Source: Climacium dendroides (Eukaryota > Streptophyta > Bryopsida > Hypnales > Climaciaceae). Taken from it: a stretch of DNA of 64,000 nt. Positions 12,900 to 25,926 of this stretch are shown piece by piece. A model generated the notes under the pieces. That model saw only the letters and a program-made list of their open reading frames with translations. It was not told the origin of the DNA and ran no database searches. Position numbers and translations under genes: made by a program. The stretch is taken from contig OX467082.1 in assembly GCA_950106755.1 (NCBI GenBank), positions 1,364,001 to 1,428,000 of the forward strand, given 5' to 3'. The number at the start of each line of letters is the position of its first letter. The stretch's first letter is position 1.

Positions 12900-15800
12900 T
12901 TCTGAATCCGTTGTCTGTTGGAGTCTTGTATCATTTCGTGATACTCGTTGTATCAAATTACCTTTATATTCTGTGCATAATATATTTCAGTTTTTCTAAA
13001 TTTATGTCAAATGCGGAAGAAGGCAACATTTTATGACGGATTTTAAAAAATCTAAATTATGCTCAAAGACTCATTTTTTGAGGCTAGCGCGCCCTGTGCG
13101 TCGTGTGCTGTGAAGCTCGGGAGTTGCACCAACCACGACCTCCAGAACCTGCACTTCGAGGGGCTTGTCGTCGTGGATTCGCACCCGAGGGCTCGGTATT
13201 CAGCTCCGAGACCAGGGTCAGTCCCCATCTCTCTCCCTAATCATCTTCTTATTTCACATACAATTTGCCTATACCTTCAGGAGCCTCTGAGACTTTGATT
13301 AGCCTTTGTGTGTGTAGGCAACGTGGAGAATGTCAGGTTTGCCAACATCTAGCACACGCACACATCTATGGTGCAAACTGGGTTTGGGACCATCAAATCC
13401 TCATCTAATTGTTGACAATTTTGGAATTAGAAATTGGAAGTGTATTCAAAAGTATTTGGCATGGAGATAAGAAAATTCAAATTTAGACATTGGACAATGA
13501 AAATAAATCACTTGAAAGTCATTTACAAGACAAAAATGATAGAGGAGTTAGCAAATCATGATTACCAATGTATATTTCACTCCAAATTGGGTGCTTACAC
13601 CATGATTACAAGACAATGGTTTTACACCACAATATATACACCTATGGTGATGTGAATTGTTTTCAATTTTTATTCAGTAGTTTCTAATTTTCATGAAAAA
13701 ATATGAAATTTTACAACTTACAAAAACAAGTCACTATGTCTATGAATAATAAATATAAATAACTTCATGCTATAGAGTTGTGAAATGAAAGCATGTCAAG
13801 TGAACAAGGTTTGAAGTTTGAAAAGCACATATGCTTGTCTTTTTGAGATTAATATAAAAAGAATCTAACTTCTAGAATTATTGCAAACAAGTCAAAATAC
13901 GATTGAAATGAAGAACTAAGAGTCAAATTTTGAAGATGAAGATGTCAAAGAAAAATACAAGATGAAATTCCTTGAAGCATCAATTAAAATTAGTCTTGAG
14001 GAGTTTGGTATTGTTTTTATACTAATTCTAATTAAGCCTTTTTCTGAAAAACCTCATACAAACTAGGAAGAATATTATATTTAATTCAAATGTCAAACCA
14101 CCTTGGTAATGAAACATCCAAATCAATGGATTTTTTTTTCAAAAATAAAAATTTAAATAAATCTTGTCAAATATTTCCTATCAAAAGTAAGTTTTTTGCA
14201 CTTCAGTTATTGTAGCTTTACCTTTACTTGGAAGTATTAATCTCCAACGGACTAAACCATTGATTGTACAATAAATATATTGTTGCAACTTCCAAGTGTA
14301 AAGGCCATTTACACGTAATAAACATCATTTTCTTAGAGCAATTTTTTTTTTATGAAATTGTATAGAAATGCACCTTTTTCGTATGAATAAATTTGCAACA
14401 AAGATTGTTTGTCAATAACTTTGCTATTTTTGTATGCCAATTTTTTTGATGTATAATTATATATAATATAAAATTGGTAGATTATTCAATATTAAATGTT
14501 AGATGCTACAAATAATTTGCTATATTTGAAAAATTGAAAAATAAGTATGAAAGGAAATAAAAGAGGGCTTAGCCATCTCAATGTAGCAATTATAAATGAC
14601 ATACCAATGGTTGTCACAACTATCTATAATATACTAGTTTATATCAATACTATTAACATAAACATTTATTTTGTTTTTGTTTTGCTTTATTTGTTTGTGA
14701 TATACAGTAGGATTTTCAAAATTAACAAGCCAATGAAGGTGCACTTAGTATTATTAGACATCAAAAAATTACATAGAGTGTGTATGTAGACAACAAAGTT
14801 TATGGCATCCTTTGTTAAAGCGAAAGAATATCAAATAATTCCATGACTTGAACATCAAGTTTCCTCTCACCTATTGTATGTAAGATTTGATCACAATTAA
14901 GGAGTTTAAAGACCACATACAATGCCTCTATGCCCAACACTTTTATCTAAATTATTTATTGTTGGAAGTATGACTTTTGTAGCTTTTATGAGAATGCAAT
15001 TCAATATAGCAAATGAATTTCTCCTTAGTGTTGAAATGTGTGCATTAATGACTTCCTAAATGTCTAAGTAGTGACCCTTGTGTTGATTTTTGTTTGAGTA
15101 ATGAACACAATGGTGTAGAAACTATAGCTTGTTTTCATGCATTTTGTCAAGACAAGGATTAGCTAAGACTATATAAAAAATAAATAATAAACTTAAATAT
15201 ATGTAGAAGCATATACAATGATGAGTAAAATAAAGGTTATATTTATTATTGTACATACTATGAATATGTAAATTAGGAAGTGCTACCTTGAAAATCACAA
15301 TTAAGGTATGGTTGCATCATCAAAATTTTGTAGGGATAAGAAGCATAGCTCATTGTAATCTTCCATCTAATTCAACATAAAACATTCTAATCAATACATT
15401 GAGAGAAAATAGTTTCAAAATCTTGTAATTAAGGTGATTGAAATTCAAATTTGAACACTAAATTTGTGTTAACTTTGATTGAAAAATGGCAATATGACAT
15501 TTTCATGGGAGCTACACTTACTTTAGTAGACAAAACATAAGCTAATGATTGTACAAAAAACAAATCCAATTTTCATTTCTGGGTTCAAAAATTGTTTGAG
15601 GCCAAGGATGTCCAATGCTATTTAAGAATGTTATCATATTAGAGCCACTTCATTCTAGGCCTTGATTTGTTTAGATGCTTGTATTAAGGTGTCATCATAT
15701 TAGAAACCAACATGATTTTCACCAAGAAAAAAAATCACACCAACTGGATAAGGAGGGGGGGAATAGGGAAGGGGTTTGACCTTGAATATGTTGCCAATTT

Positions 15801-17533
15801 TTGGTGGGGGGATGAGTTTAGAAATTTCAAGCACACAAATCTAATTTTTGCCATTTTCAATATAGCAATATATGATTTTTGTATTTTTACCAATTTCCAT
15901 TAGTATCTTCTTTACAACAATTAAGGTGGCTTGCTCCTCATTAGTTTTGTAATAATTAGCTCCAAGCATTATGGTATCCTCCATGACACCAAGTTTCATT
16001 TAATAATATATAGGCACATATCCTTCAAATTGTAAACAAAAACTTCTACATCAATACCTAGTGCTAATCTATTATAGAGCAATGATTCAAAGAAGTGAAA
16101 TTGCATTAGGATCCCAAGACAGGTCCATTGATTTGACTAACAAAGATTCACTTGTTGAGTAAAGCTCACCGCTGCAAAAACACACAAAAAATATTGAGGT
16201 TAGAATTGGATATGTGAAGTGGAGATTGTGGAGCAAAAAATGTCTAAAGTGAAAACTATGAAATTCAAAAGGCAGCTTTTAAAATTAAAAGGAGAATGAT
16301 GGTAAACCATCCTTCATCAAACAAAAATTTTGGAGGGCTAGAAAGTGGCTTGATGAGACTATCAAAGTAACAAAAAATGAGGAAAAAACTACGCAAATTC
16401 TACAGGACTTACTCTACAAATATGTGAAAACAAAGACATATTTAGTGAAGCTCAAACGGCATCAACAATTTTGCAAAGGATGATTTTACCTATAGAGAGA
16501 AAAAAACTTCTCTAGACGAGACAAAAGAAAATCGATCTCAATGAGCGGGTAGAGAATAACACTCAATATAAGTGGAGTTGAGTTTTTACTATACACTAAT
16601 CAATGACTTCTACTAAATGATGCAAAACTTATTCAACAAGCAGAAAAGGTAATCAAGATTGAAGTTGTGATTGTAGTTCAATCAAAAAATGCTCCACCAA
16701 ACAATTCCAAATCAAAACCCTAATTTGGACATATTCAACCTCAAAAATCTTACATTGTAAGGGATTAAAAGAGAATTCTCCAATTGAATAGGATTTGTGC
16801 ATCTAACAAATAAATTACAAAACACTACTACGTCCTAGTAGGAACATCAATAAAATCCTCCACCAAATTATAACCCTAATTTAACAAAAAGTGAGAACTT
16901 TTCCCACCATGTTGTTTTGCAAGCGACTTGCCCACAATTTGTCTAATACCTTTAAAAACTCTAGGGCTACATTGGCTATGGAAGCGATTATCTATGTACA
17001 AGTATAGGATAGGTCTAAATTTCTCCAAAGAATTTGATGATGAAGCTCGCCTTCAGTACAAACATCAGTTCATGCAATCACCTCTCAAACTCCCCCTCAA
17101 CAATCAAGCGCGCAATACCTTGATCAGAAATTTATTTTCAAAGGAAAGATTTGTAGGTAATTCAATCCACATAGGAGAAAATAGGTCAAGAGTAAAGTAT
17201 CATTCTAAGCTTTTAAAGACATGAAACTTCTTAAACAAAACTGATAAACTTGTTATTACCTAAATTAGAGCCTCATGGCTATAATATTCTTGTTAATCAC
17301 TATATATCAAGGTAGGAGTACCTATTTGTGATAACTTAAGCATTTCAACTTATAGGATATGAAAAATTAGTTGAGAAATTGAGATCAATGTGTGCAAATA
17401 TAAGCACGAGGAAGAATGAAAAAAAAATGAATTCATTTTTCAAGAATGAATATTTTATTCAATATCAATGTGAATTTTTTAGCTAAACCCATTCCGCTCA
17501 TAGTTAAGTGCAAAAGTAGGAATTGTGGTGGAA
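12900..17533. other. 3' flank then AT-rich spacer
   Basis: After the DUF829 stop there is a short GC-rich island at about 13,080-13,225, open for ~79 codons on the plus strand but not recognised. From 13,330 the sequence is strongly AT-rich to 17,533. Isolated frames here (for example 16,928-17,224) show no recognisable domain, splice structure or composition shift. No gene is called. Confidence 0.4.
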
Positions 17534-17745
17534 GTAGAATTTCAAATTTCATTTTAGCATAGTTTAATAATTTTTTACAAATAACTTTGAACTAAGAAAA
17601 GGTGGGAAATCAAGCCAAATTTCATCTCCCAAAGTTCATTTGACATTTAAAGCTTCTAATCAAAAGTTATGGAAAAAATTTGGGGAGGAAGTTGAAAATT
17701 GTTAAAGAAGATCACGAACACCGAATTAGTCATTCTTGCACTTAG
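17534..17745 (+). repeat. Left inverted repeat of the 21 kb region
   Basis: About 210 bases that recur in reverse complement at 38,301-38,494. Shared landmarks are 'gaaatcaagccaaatttcat', 'tcaaaagttatgga' and a near-identical inner end 'aacaccgaattagtcattc' running into 'ttgcacttag'. It is either the terminal or subterminal repeat of a large transposon, or one of two independent inverted insertions. Confidence 0.65.
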
Positions 17746-18014
17746 GGGATGCAAGAATGCACTTGGTTCGTACGCCATCTAAAATTGACAATTGCAAATA
17801 CTGTGGGGAGGGACAAATTAATGAAGCATCATTCACTCTTTCTGTGAGAAATTTGGGAAATAATATTTGAATTTGACATTCATTTCATATATAACCTTTT
17901 ATGATTCTTAGTTTACATTTTTCATAAAGCATGTAATTTTCTGTTTCACATTAAAATACATGTCACTGCTTTGAACTAGAAGAGAAAAAGCACATTATAT
18001 AACATGATAGTTCT

Positions 18015-21000
18015 TCAATACATGTGCAAATCATTTTGCAAACGTTCGTCATCTAAGTCGTCCATTTGCATCGCCATATACTCCAGAAGATGTGGTTTTG
18101 CCTCTACTGGAATTATCACTGTCTGCTCTGTTCGTACACCATGCACTGTAATATTTGTACCTACTATGTGACCATTCCTCCCTCGACGAGCGACATCTAT
18201 CCAAGAGTATATAGTAGCTTCCTTATCAATCTAAGCAATCCTCTCACCAAATGGTTCCCATGTAGATTCCAAGCAATTTGTATACCTCACTCTATTACTG
18301 CCTACTTCTTCTCCGTTTGTCATAGTAGGCCAATACCAAAGGACTTTCATCTTTGAGGACCACCTCCCTTGACCAAATTCCAAGACCTTACCTACATAGA
18401 AAGGTACTCCTTCTTTTATTTCCCTCAACTCTACTGTAAGAGCTACGAATTGGCCTACGACAACGTCAGTCTCTGGATTGAATGGAAGAAAAGGATCTTC
18501 ATTTCCATCCCTCTCTACGGCTGGTGTCTGATCATTACTTCTGCATGTTCGTCTTCCACCAGTCGCTCTCTGGGATACTTCTAGTGCAGGTCTCCCCTTC
18601 CGTGGTCCAAAATACCCTCTCTTCTCCGGATTAGGCATTGTTGCCATAATCAACTCAGTGGTTGCACTTCCACCTCTGATTCCTTCAACATCGTTTGGTA
18701 TGCTTGAATGTGTACCTTCTTCTTCAACGCTCGGAATAGAACTACCATTCTCGTTTTGGTTGAAGTCGTCGCTAGGCCAAAAAGGTAAATCACGGGGGCC
18801 TTCTTTATTCCATTGCGGAAAACCCTCTAAATAATCTTTGAAATCTGAAATTTGATCTACGACTTCTGCATTCTTGATTGGATCAATGCCTCTCAAAACC
18901 AACTTCTTCTTATATGCAATGAACTCATCCAGTGCTTTCAGTTCTCTTTGGTCAGCTGCAAAAACCTCTGCAAGGTCTGGTTTGTCTGCTACACTCGGTA
19001 GTGAATTCAAACACAAATGGCCTCCTGTTGGACCCCAATCATCTGAACTGAAATGCTTGTGTTGTACACGGACCAATCCATTCTCCACATAAAATCTCAT
19101 ATGGTGTGGAAAAGTTATGCCCGTCAATTGTTCCCCTCCTCTTAGCAAATGCGGTGTGATAAATGCCTTCCAATTCCGAACGTATTCAAGCTTGCGAGCG
19201 CTTACAAAAGACTCCGTATATGATGTTCCTTTTTCCACTAGTTGTAGCATCTCTTCCAATGTATCTATATCTCTTCTCTTCAATACATTGGAAATGACAC
19301 TGAATCTCTAATCGATATCCTCGTGAGTGTGTCCCACTATCAGAAAACAAAGATGTACTTCTTTGAAAAAACCAAGTCCAACTAGTGCAGCACACATAGC
19401 AAACATATAGATGTTTTTGTTCTCCCTGGTTGTGTTATCTGCTTGAATCCTGAGCGTTGGTGGCAATGACCCTCTCCTACGCTTCACGTCGCAAATTACA
19501 TTCATCACTGATGTTATCACTTGATTACTATCATGCTTGTGGTGAGCATCTACCCACACGTCAGCGTACAAGCCAACCCCATGTACTAGTACACCGCACA
19601 GATGAGTCTTCACAAATCGAGATTCGATGTTCTTCACAGTTTGCCTCATCTTCGGTATGATGGTTGTATTTTGATCCATACCGTCTACAATAAGACACAT
19701 AAATATATCTGGAGTAATCATCGCAGATCTCTTAAACAACTAGTAATCTCGCCTTTCTTCCATTTGAATTCGAATGTGCACAATGTACAATTCTTTTATC
19801 TTCACCTTTGCTGCTGCGTTTGTTGTAGATTCCATTCTACACTTATACTCCCAACAATGATAGCACTTCAAAAATCTTGAAAATGGTGGAATTTGCACAT
19901 GTGGAAACTCTTTCCTCCAAAGCTTTCGGAATGAGCTCATCGACAATTTAGACCCATCCACTAGTTTCTTCACTTCCTCATTCACATATCGAAATACATC
20001 CTGTTCGGTTGTATTCATAGGCAACAGAATAAGTGGCAGCACCGTATTGTCTGATTTCCTTTGAACTGATCGATGCGGTTGTTGACATCCAGCTTCCTTT
20101 ACAAATACATCCAAACTCTCCCTAGCAGTTGACATTTTTGCACTTTCCCTCCCTTGACATGTGTTTCCATGAACAGCTGCTACTCTACCGTATATAGCAT
20201 GCGATGTCTTCAATTGCTTAAAACGTCGTTGAGAATAACCCAAAGCCGTTGCGTAGCATGCATTGCAAATCACAATACCATCTAACTTCGTCATGTATTT
20301 GTCTCTTCTTGGTCCCTCCGTGCGTGTGTAGAATGCATTAAGCATTTGCATTATCCACGTAGCCCTTTCTTCATACTTCTGACCCCAAGCCATATATTGT
20401 TGATCCAATATATATTTTGCATCAACATCTCGTAAGCAATTACGTTTACATGCCCCTTTTTCTTTTGCATGGACAACACTTTCAAGAGTAACTTTTTGAC
20501 TTGCTGCCTCCCCGACTTCTCACCTTGGCCCTTCGATCCGTCATTGAATAACTCCTCTTACATCTGGTGTATTGGCTTCAGATCCTTTTGTCGTCGCAGA
20601 AGTTCTTTCAGTTGCACTTCTTTCACCATGATTTGGCAATGTCATATTAGAATTGCTAGTATTCTCCTCTACATCATGGAAATCGAATTGCGGTGCTGCA
20701 ATAGGAGGAAAAGAGAAGCTTTGATCCTCCCTTTCAGGAATGCTCGTTGTCCTTACTTCTGAAGGATGTATCCCTGAGACTAGAGATTGGCGCCATCGTA
20801 TGACCTTCCCTATACAATCACCTAGTAACTTCCCCACCACTTCACCAACCCATTTTGTTAGTTGAAAAACATGTGTGACACGAACTGCTATTTCAAAAGG
20901 CCGTAACTTCACTTGATGAAGTTTAGTCCCACATGTGATATTCGTATCCACTACACCAACTCCAAGAACAGTACGATCTTCTTCTAGAAGATGTACCATC

Positions 21001-21170
21001 CCTTTTAAAGCTTCTGTGACTACATTGTTACGTACATGGCCTTCTTCTTCAAAAAGTCTAGCTCTGACCACACGCGTTAGTCTCTCCCCTACACTCCTCC
21101 GTTCTGTTGCAGGCAATGTAGTACCTACAGAATTGAATACTACTGGACTTCCAAATGGCTGCATAGGCAT
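18015..21170 (-). pseudogene. DUF7869 transposase-like protein, nonsense-disrupted
   Basis: One reading frame of ~1,052 codons runs without frameshift from the ATG at 21,168-21,170 to a TGA at 18,015-18,017. It is broken by TGA at 20,541 and 20,520 and by TAG at 19,740, 19,308 and 18,231. Recognisable parts in order: a variable N-terminal third; a cysteine pair in KEKGACKRNCLRDVDA near 20,440; VICNACYATALGYS near 20,260; the RNase H-like core with VDGMDQ near 19,680, QADNTTRENKN near 19,425 and GHTHEDID at about 19,311-19,334; then a C-terminal VGQFVAL ... VPFYVGKVLEFG ... KVLWYWP module resembling small SH3/chromo-like reader folds. The core matches the DUF7869 family spread in plant, fungal and animal transposons, with acidic residues placed like a DDE/D triad. 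Each stop is one C-to-T change from a Gln or Arg codon. Assigned from motifs, not a search. Confidence 0.75.
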
Positions 21171-21689
21171 TGTCCTCAATCAATGACATCCAAGCTATCT
21201 TCACTTGGTCGTGAGCTCCACAATTTTCATGTCTTCTCAATTGAATGTCGTCAATCTATTTTCATACAAACACAATCTATTTAGAAAATCAACCACACGT
21301 CTTCGAACACACTACTGTAGAGCAATCTGAAAAGGTACCTTTAACCCCTTTAACCTCCCATTATCCCCTCAAAAGACAACAAACATTTTGTGGGAGCTCC
21401 TAAGATCTCACTATTTGTTTTAATTTCTTGAATTTCTCTGTGACGTTAGGAAAACCCATTACCTTTCCTAAAATATAATTTTCATTTCAATCAGAGCTCA
21501 AAAGCAAAAGAAGTGGATCCAAAAGCCCTTCCTTTCACTGTAGGGCCAAAAATATAAAATTATACTAAACTAAATGTACGTAATTCTGCAAGTTTGTTCT
21601 TCTTACATTATATTTTGATGTACATAGTACACTTCGATTCATGCCATTAGGATTTGATATGAAAAAATTATGAACAATTTTGTTTTTAG

Positions 21690-22270
21690 AGCACTCACAA
21701 CTACTTCTAAAGAAAAGAACTCGTTGAAGTGATTTCTGACATTACTTTCCAACATTCACCAAATAAAAAAGTTCATAAACATTCATTCACCTTCGTCAAA
21801 CAATTTTACCATTCACATTAGTATGTTTCAATTCCATCTTAAAACTATTAACAATTTAGAATGTTCTTCACTCCTTAACATATTTCTACTCCACAGTTTC
21901 TTTATGAATGAAAAGTAAGTGTTCATGAAAATAAAATCAACTTCATATAACCCAAATTCAATTTATATCAAATAAAACTCTAAATTCAAAATCATTAGAG
22001 CACAAATGACAAGTCAATAACATTTGAAGCCACATAATCTACTTAAACAAGGTGCACTACAATTTGCTTTTCCACCAATTGAAACACTAATATCTTGCAC
22101 TCTACATGGACAAAGTTTGCAAAATTTTTAGAAGATATTTGTCGAAAACTATACTAATACAACATTCTATGGTTAGATGTGAAAAAACAAATTTAAAAAA
22201 AAATATTTCCTCATTGCTATAGGCATGGTAGTTTTCTGTGGATTCTGGTGGATAATTAACCTTTTCGCTT
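21690..22270. repeat. Repeat family 2, copy 2 (diverged)
   Basis: Shares 'tgtttcaattccatctta' followed by 'aaactattaaca', the 'aatatcttgca' motif, and 'catggacaaagtttgc' with the copies at 4,490 and 56,440. It is heavily diverged; the edges are approximate. Confidence 0.4.
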
Positions 22271-24012
22271 ACACTTTAGGGATTGACCTCAAAATATGTG
22301 ATAAAATTAAGTACCTACATTATGAACATACCTAAAACATGAAAATGACTTATATCATAGGCACTTTTGATATGAATTCCTTTTTACTATACAAGGTGTA
22401 TACACTACATGCACTTCAATGTTCTAACACGTAGGCCCAGAAAATTGGAAAAAACTTCAATGGAAAGACATGCTATGTGCAAAACATATTTCATTTCTGT
22501 AGATTGTACTTTAAAAACTAAATCATGCATTCTGATTTTACATCTTCAATATAAGATTTTTCTTCTCTTTTACAATGAATAGCAGTACTCCATTGCATTT
22601 CTAGTTGAATGGAACTTCATCCACTACAAAGTTTATCAATTCCAATTCTCAATATTGAATAATCGCAATAATTTAGCAAATTCAATAATTCATGAGGGTT
22701 TCAAAATCTAAAATTTCTTTGCATTAAAAAAAATAAAAAACAATCCATAATGCACATCTATCCAATCTTCATTGAAATGAAAAAAAATCTAATTCACTCA
22801 AGTTACAAACTATGTTCTACCTTTTTGTCCTTAAAGAAAACAATAACATTCTATAGAGTCTTTGACTCTTTTCAATGCTTCAAAAAAACAAATGATTTGG
22901 TAGGTAATAAAAGACGTCTCTTTTGTTTATTCATTATTCCACTATTATGAACCAGTACATGAGTAAGTTCATGTTCCTAGGCAATGTGATATTTTTGTAT
23001 TTGAAAAAATGAAAGTAAAACATTTTACAATTTGAAATGCCCCTATCATGAACAACTTAAATTGATGGTCATTCTACACTGACTGCACTACTATAGTTGT
23101 TGCATACATAGAGGAATCACTATTTCTATATTCAAAAAGCCAATTATTATCTTCAACGTATGCACTACTTATGAGAAGTTCACATTACATATGTTTGGGG
23201 AAAGCTATGATATTTAAAAAGTGTCAATGCTCTAAGCCTTTCAAACATTGTCATTAGTAAATCAAAATATTCTAAACCTATTGAAATGGAATAAAAATTA
23301 TTGCTCCTAATATGAAACTCACATACATTGTGACTAAGAAAAAGTGAACCCTTTAGTCCTATTTCTTCCAACTTCTTCTTTGATTTTTTACAAACCAATT
23401 TCATTTAATTCTTTGTCTTTTATGACAACTACAGACATGTTGGTTTGACTTCTATTTTAAAAAAAATTCTTCAGAATTTCAATTTCAAGTCCCACCCTCA
23501 CAATTTGTAGCAACAAAATGAAATTGAAGGTCTCTTTCCATTCAAAAAGTAGATTTTTTTTGGAGAAAACTTTGTGAGAATTTGTATTTCTATACGTGTG
23601 AACACATATAGAAATTTAGAGTGAACATAACTTAGTGTGTATAGAGTGCTTCCAATCATGTTCAGTTGTCATTCACAAATAATAACAAGTGCACTGACAC
23701 TGTAATGCACTTTCAAAAATGAATCGAAAATGATGCGAAATCGTGAACTTCCATCACTAGTATAAGATCTCTACTAGGTTCATTAACTTAGCTTAGAATA
23801 TTGACTACAATGTTTTGCAATCATTACGAATATTAAATTGTTAATCTTCTCATTATGACTTTGAAATATGCCAGTCCTAGTGGTTGAAACATTGTTATAA
23901 ACAATGTACTTTGTTTCATTTAATTTTTTCCTAAAAATTATTCAAAAAGAGTATCATAAAGAAATATACACATTCTACAATTTCATTTTTTTATGTTTTA
24001 CATAAACTACAT

Positions 24013-24070
<58 letters not shown>
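24013..24070. repeat. GATA tetranucleotide microsatellite
   Basis: About 14 uninterrupted GATA/ATAG units. A likely polymorphic simple repeat. Confidence 0.95.
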
Positions 24071-24071
<1 letters not shown>

Positions 24072-24945
24072 CTACTATATATAGAGGGTGCATTATATAT
24101 TAAAATTTTTGGATACTCTTCTTGAACTTCTAAATGCTCATTTTTAGTGTGAAACTTAATTCATTGGACTTTAAATGATTGGGAAATTATTTCAACAGTT
24201 TCCTTAAGAGCCCAATCATTCCTTTTTTCCCCTACAAATTGATTTTAGAAAAATTATATCTACAACAATGAATAGAAAAGATGTTCATCTTTCTAGTGAT
24301 ACGTTATTAATCATACTAAGGTCATACTGTAGGTCCTTAAATTGTTGAAGGTCTAAAAATGGCCAACTACTCAAGCACACATGAGTGCTACATGTTGCTT
24401 AATTTTTTAACATTCAATGAGGTACAAGACATGTATATCACAGGAGGTGGACACTTCAAAATCTCTATCACACTTTCCTTTCAAAATTACATAACTTCTT
24501 CTATAAAGATTTGGAAAATATGAAATGACTTCGGTTACATGGCAATTCCATTTTGCTTATTGATAGCATGTTCAAAATAATTGAAAATAATTGATAGCAT
24601 TTTCCAATACATTGCTACTAAAGATATGGCAACAATCATGTTGTATTGTAAGGTAAGAAGTTATGAAATTTCAAAGGCTTTGCAACAACCCACACCCTCA
24701 AAAAGTACAATATGTGTACTTGTTGTTTTTCATGACCTTTCAACAATGCACAAAAGTTCATTTTTGGAGGTGGTCTATTTCAAAGCCCTACGCCATTTCA
24801 ACTTCAAAATTTCATAACTAATTCCACAAAGCTTTAGAAATTATGAAACAACATTGGTTAGATGCCTATTCCACTTTTCTTTGAAGGAAAATTCATTGAA
24901 AATTCATTGAAGAAGCTTTCCATCCCCAAAATTAAAATTCAGCTC

Positions 24946-25926
24946 TTAACCCCTCACCGCCCAAAGGGACCAAAAGTGTCCTCACACAATCTAGCAGTCA
25001 ACTTCAAAGTGCTGTAACTTTTGCATCCAATGTCCAAATTCAATAAAACTTGTTGGGAAAGTTGCGCATAATAGTCTGTTTTTTGTGGTAAAATTTTCAG
25101 ATCTATCCAAGATGTAATAAGTTTTTGAAAGCCATTCAAAGTTTGCAGGTTCAATTTGAGTTCACCACACTGCAATGAGATGGCTGCAACTTCGGGGGCT
25201 TGTATCTTCTTCATCAAATGTTAGTTTTCAATAAAATTTGTTGGATATTGTTCCCCCTAAACTCTACTTATTGTGATAAAATTTTCATGTCAATCCAAGT
25301 TGTTTTGAATGCTTGGGAGCAATTCGAAGTTCAAAATCTAGACATTTTTGCATTACAGTGAACTTTGGAGGCTTATAACTTCTTCAGAAAGGGTTTGTTT
25401 TCAATAATTTTTGTTGGAAAAGTTGCGCATACTAGTCTAGTTCTTGTGGTAAAAATTTCATATCAATCCAAGAAGTTATGATTGACTGAGAAGCATTTTA
25501 GTAGAGGTAGGTTCAGCCATAGATGTGTTTTTTTTCTACTTTTTTCACTGTTTTTTGACATTTCAAAACAATTTTGCAAACGCAATGAGTCAATTGAATG
25601 AATTTTTTTTCAACCAAAGTGTTTGTCTTTTGATTTTAAATCACTTTGTAGTTTAAAGTTTTTTCATTTGAGTAGGTGTAGAAATCGAATTTCACCTCCA
25701 AATGTGTTTTTAGGAAAATTTCAGCATCTTTTGTCAACACTAAATCATTATAATCTTTCAATCTATACGGTCAAATTACTCCAAATTTGATTTACACCAT
25801 CTACAACATGCACACTACAAGATTGTACGGTTGAGATTTTCATAACTTACTCAGATTTAGACTTATAACACTTGAAAAGCAAGTTTGTTTTTTGACATGG
25901 TTAGGCCTTGGGCGTCGAGGGGTTAA
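24946..25926. mobile_element. piggyBac-like non-autonomous element, copy 2
   Basis: Runs from TTAA (24,946-24,949) to TTAA (25,923-25,926), 981 bases. Left terminus CCCCTCACCGCCCAA; right terminus CCTTGGGCGTCGAGGGG, inverted. It is the same length as copy 3 at 55,459 and clearly similar throughout, which suggests a relatively recent burst. No transposase is encoded. It sits inside the candidate 21 kb element, so it arrived later. Confidence 0.65.

Larger units (their letters stand above)
21180..24945. other. AT-rich region upstream of the transposase-like gene
   Basis: No gene recognised. A diverged copy of repeat family 2 lies at about 21,690-22,270, and a GATA microsatellite at 24,013-24,070. 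The part just right of 21,240 would hold the promoter of the minus-strand gene, but no clear elements were seen. Confidence 0.4.

Noticed and set aside
13059..13298. GC-rich 79-codon frame downstream of the DUF829 gene
   Set aside because: No recognisable similarity in any frame and no consistent splice partners. It may be a gene fragment, but this cannot be supported.
16928..17224. 98-codon frame with basic composition
   Set aside because: AT-rich context, no domain, no flanking exons; consistent with chance.
24954..25217. 87-codon minus-strand frame shared with 55,467-55,730 and partly with copy 1
   Set aside because: It lies in near-identical repeat copies, so conservation reflects recent common descent. 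It has no recognised domain and is not intact in the older copies.
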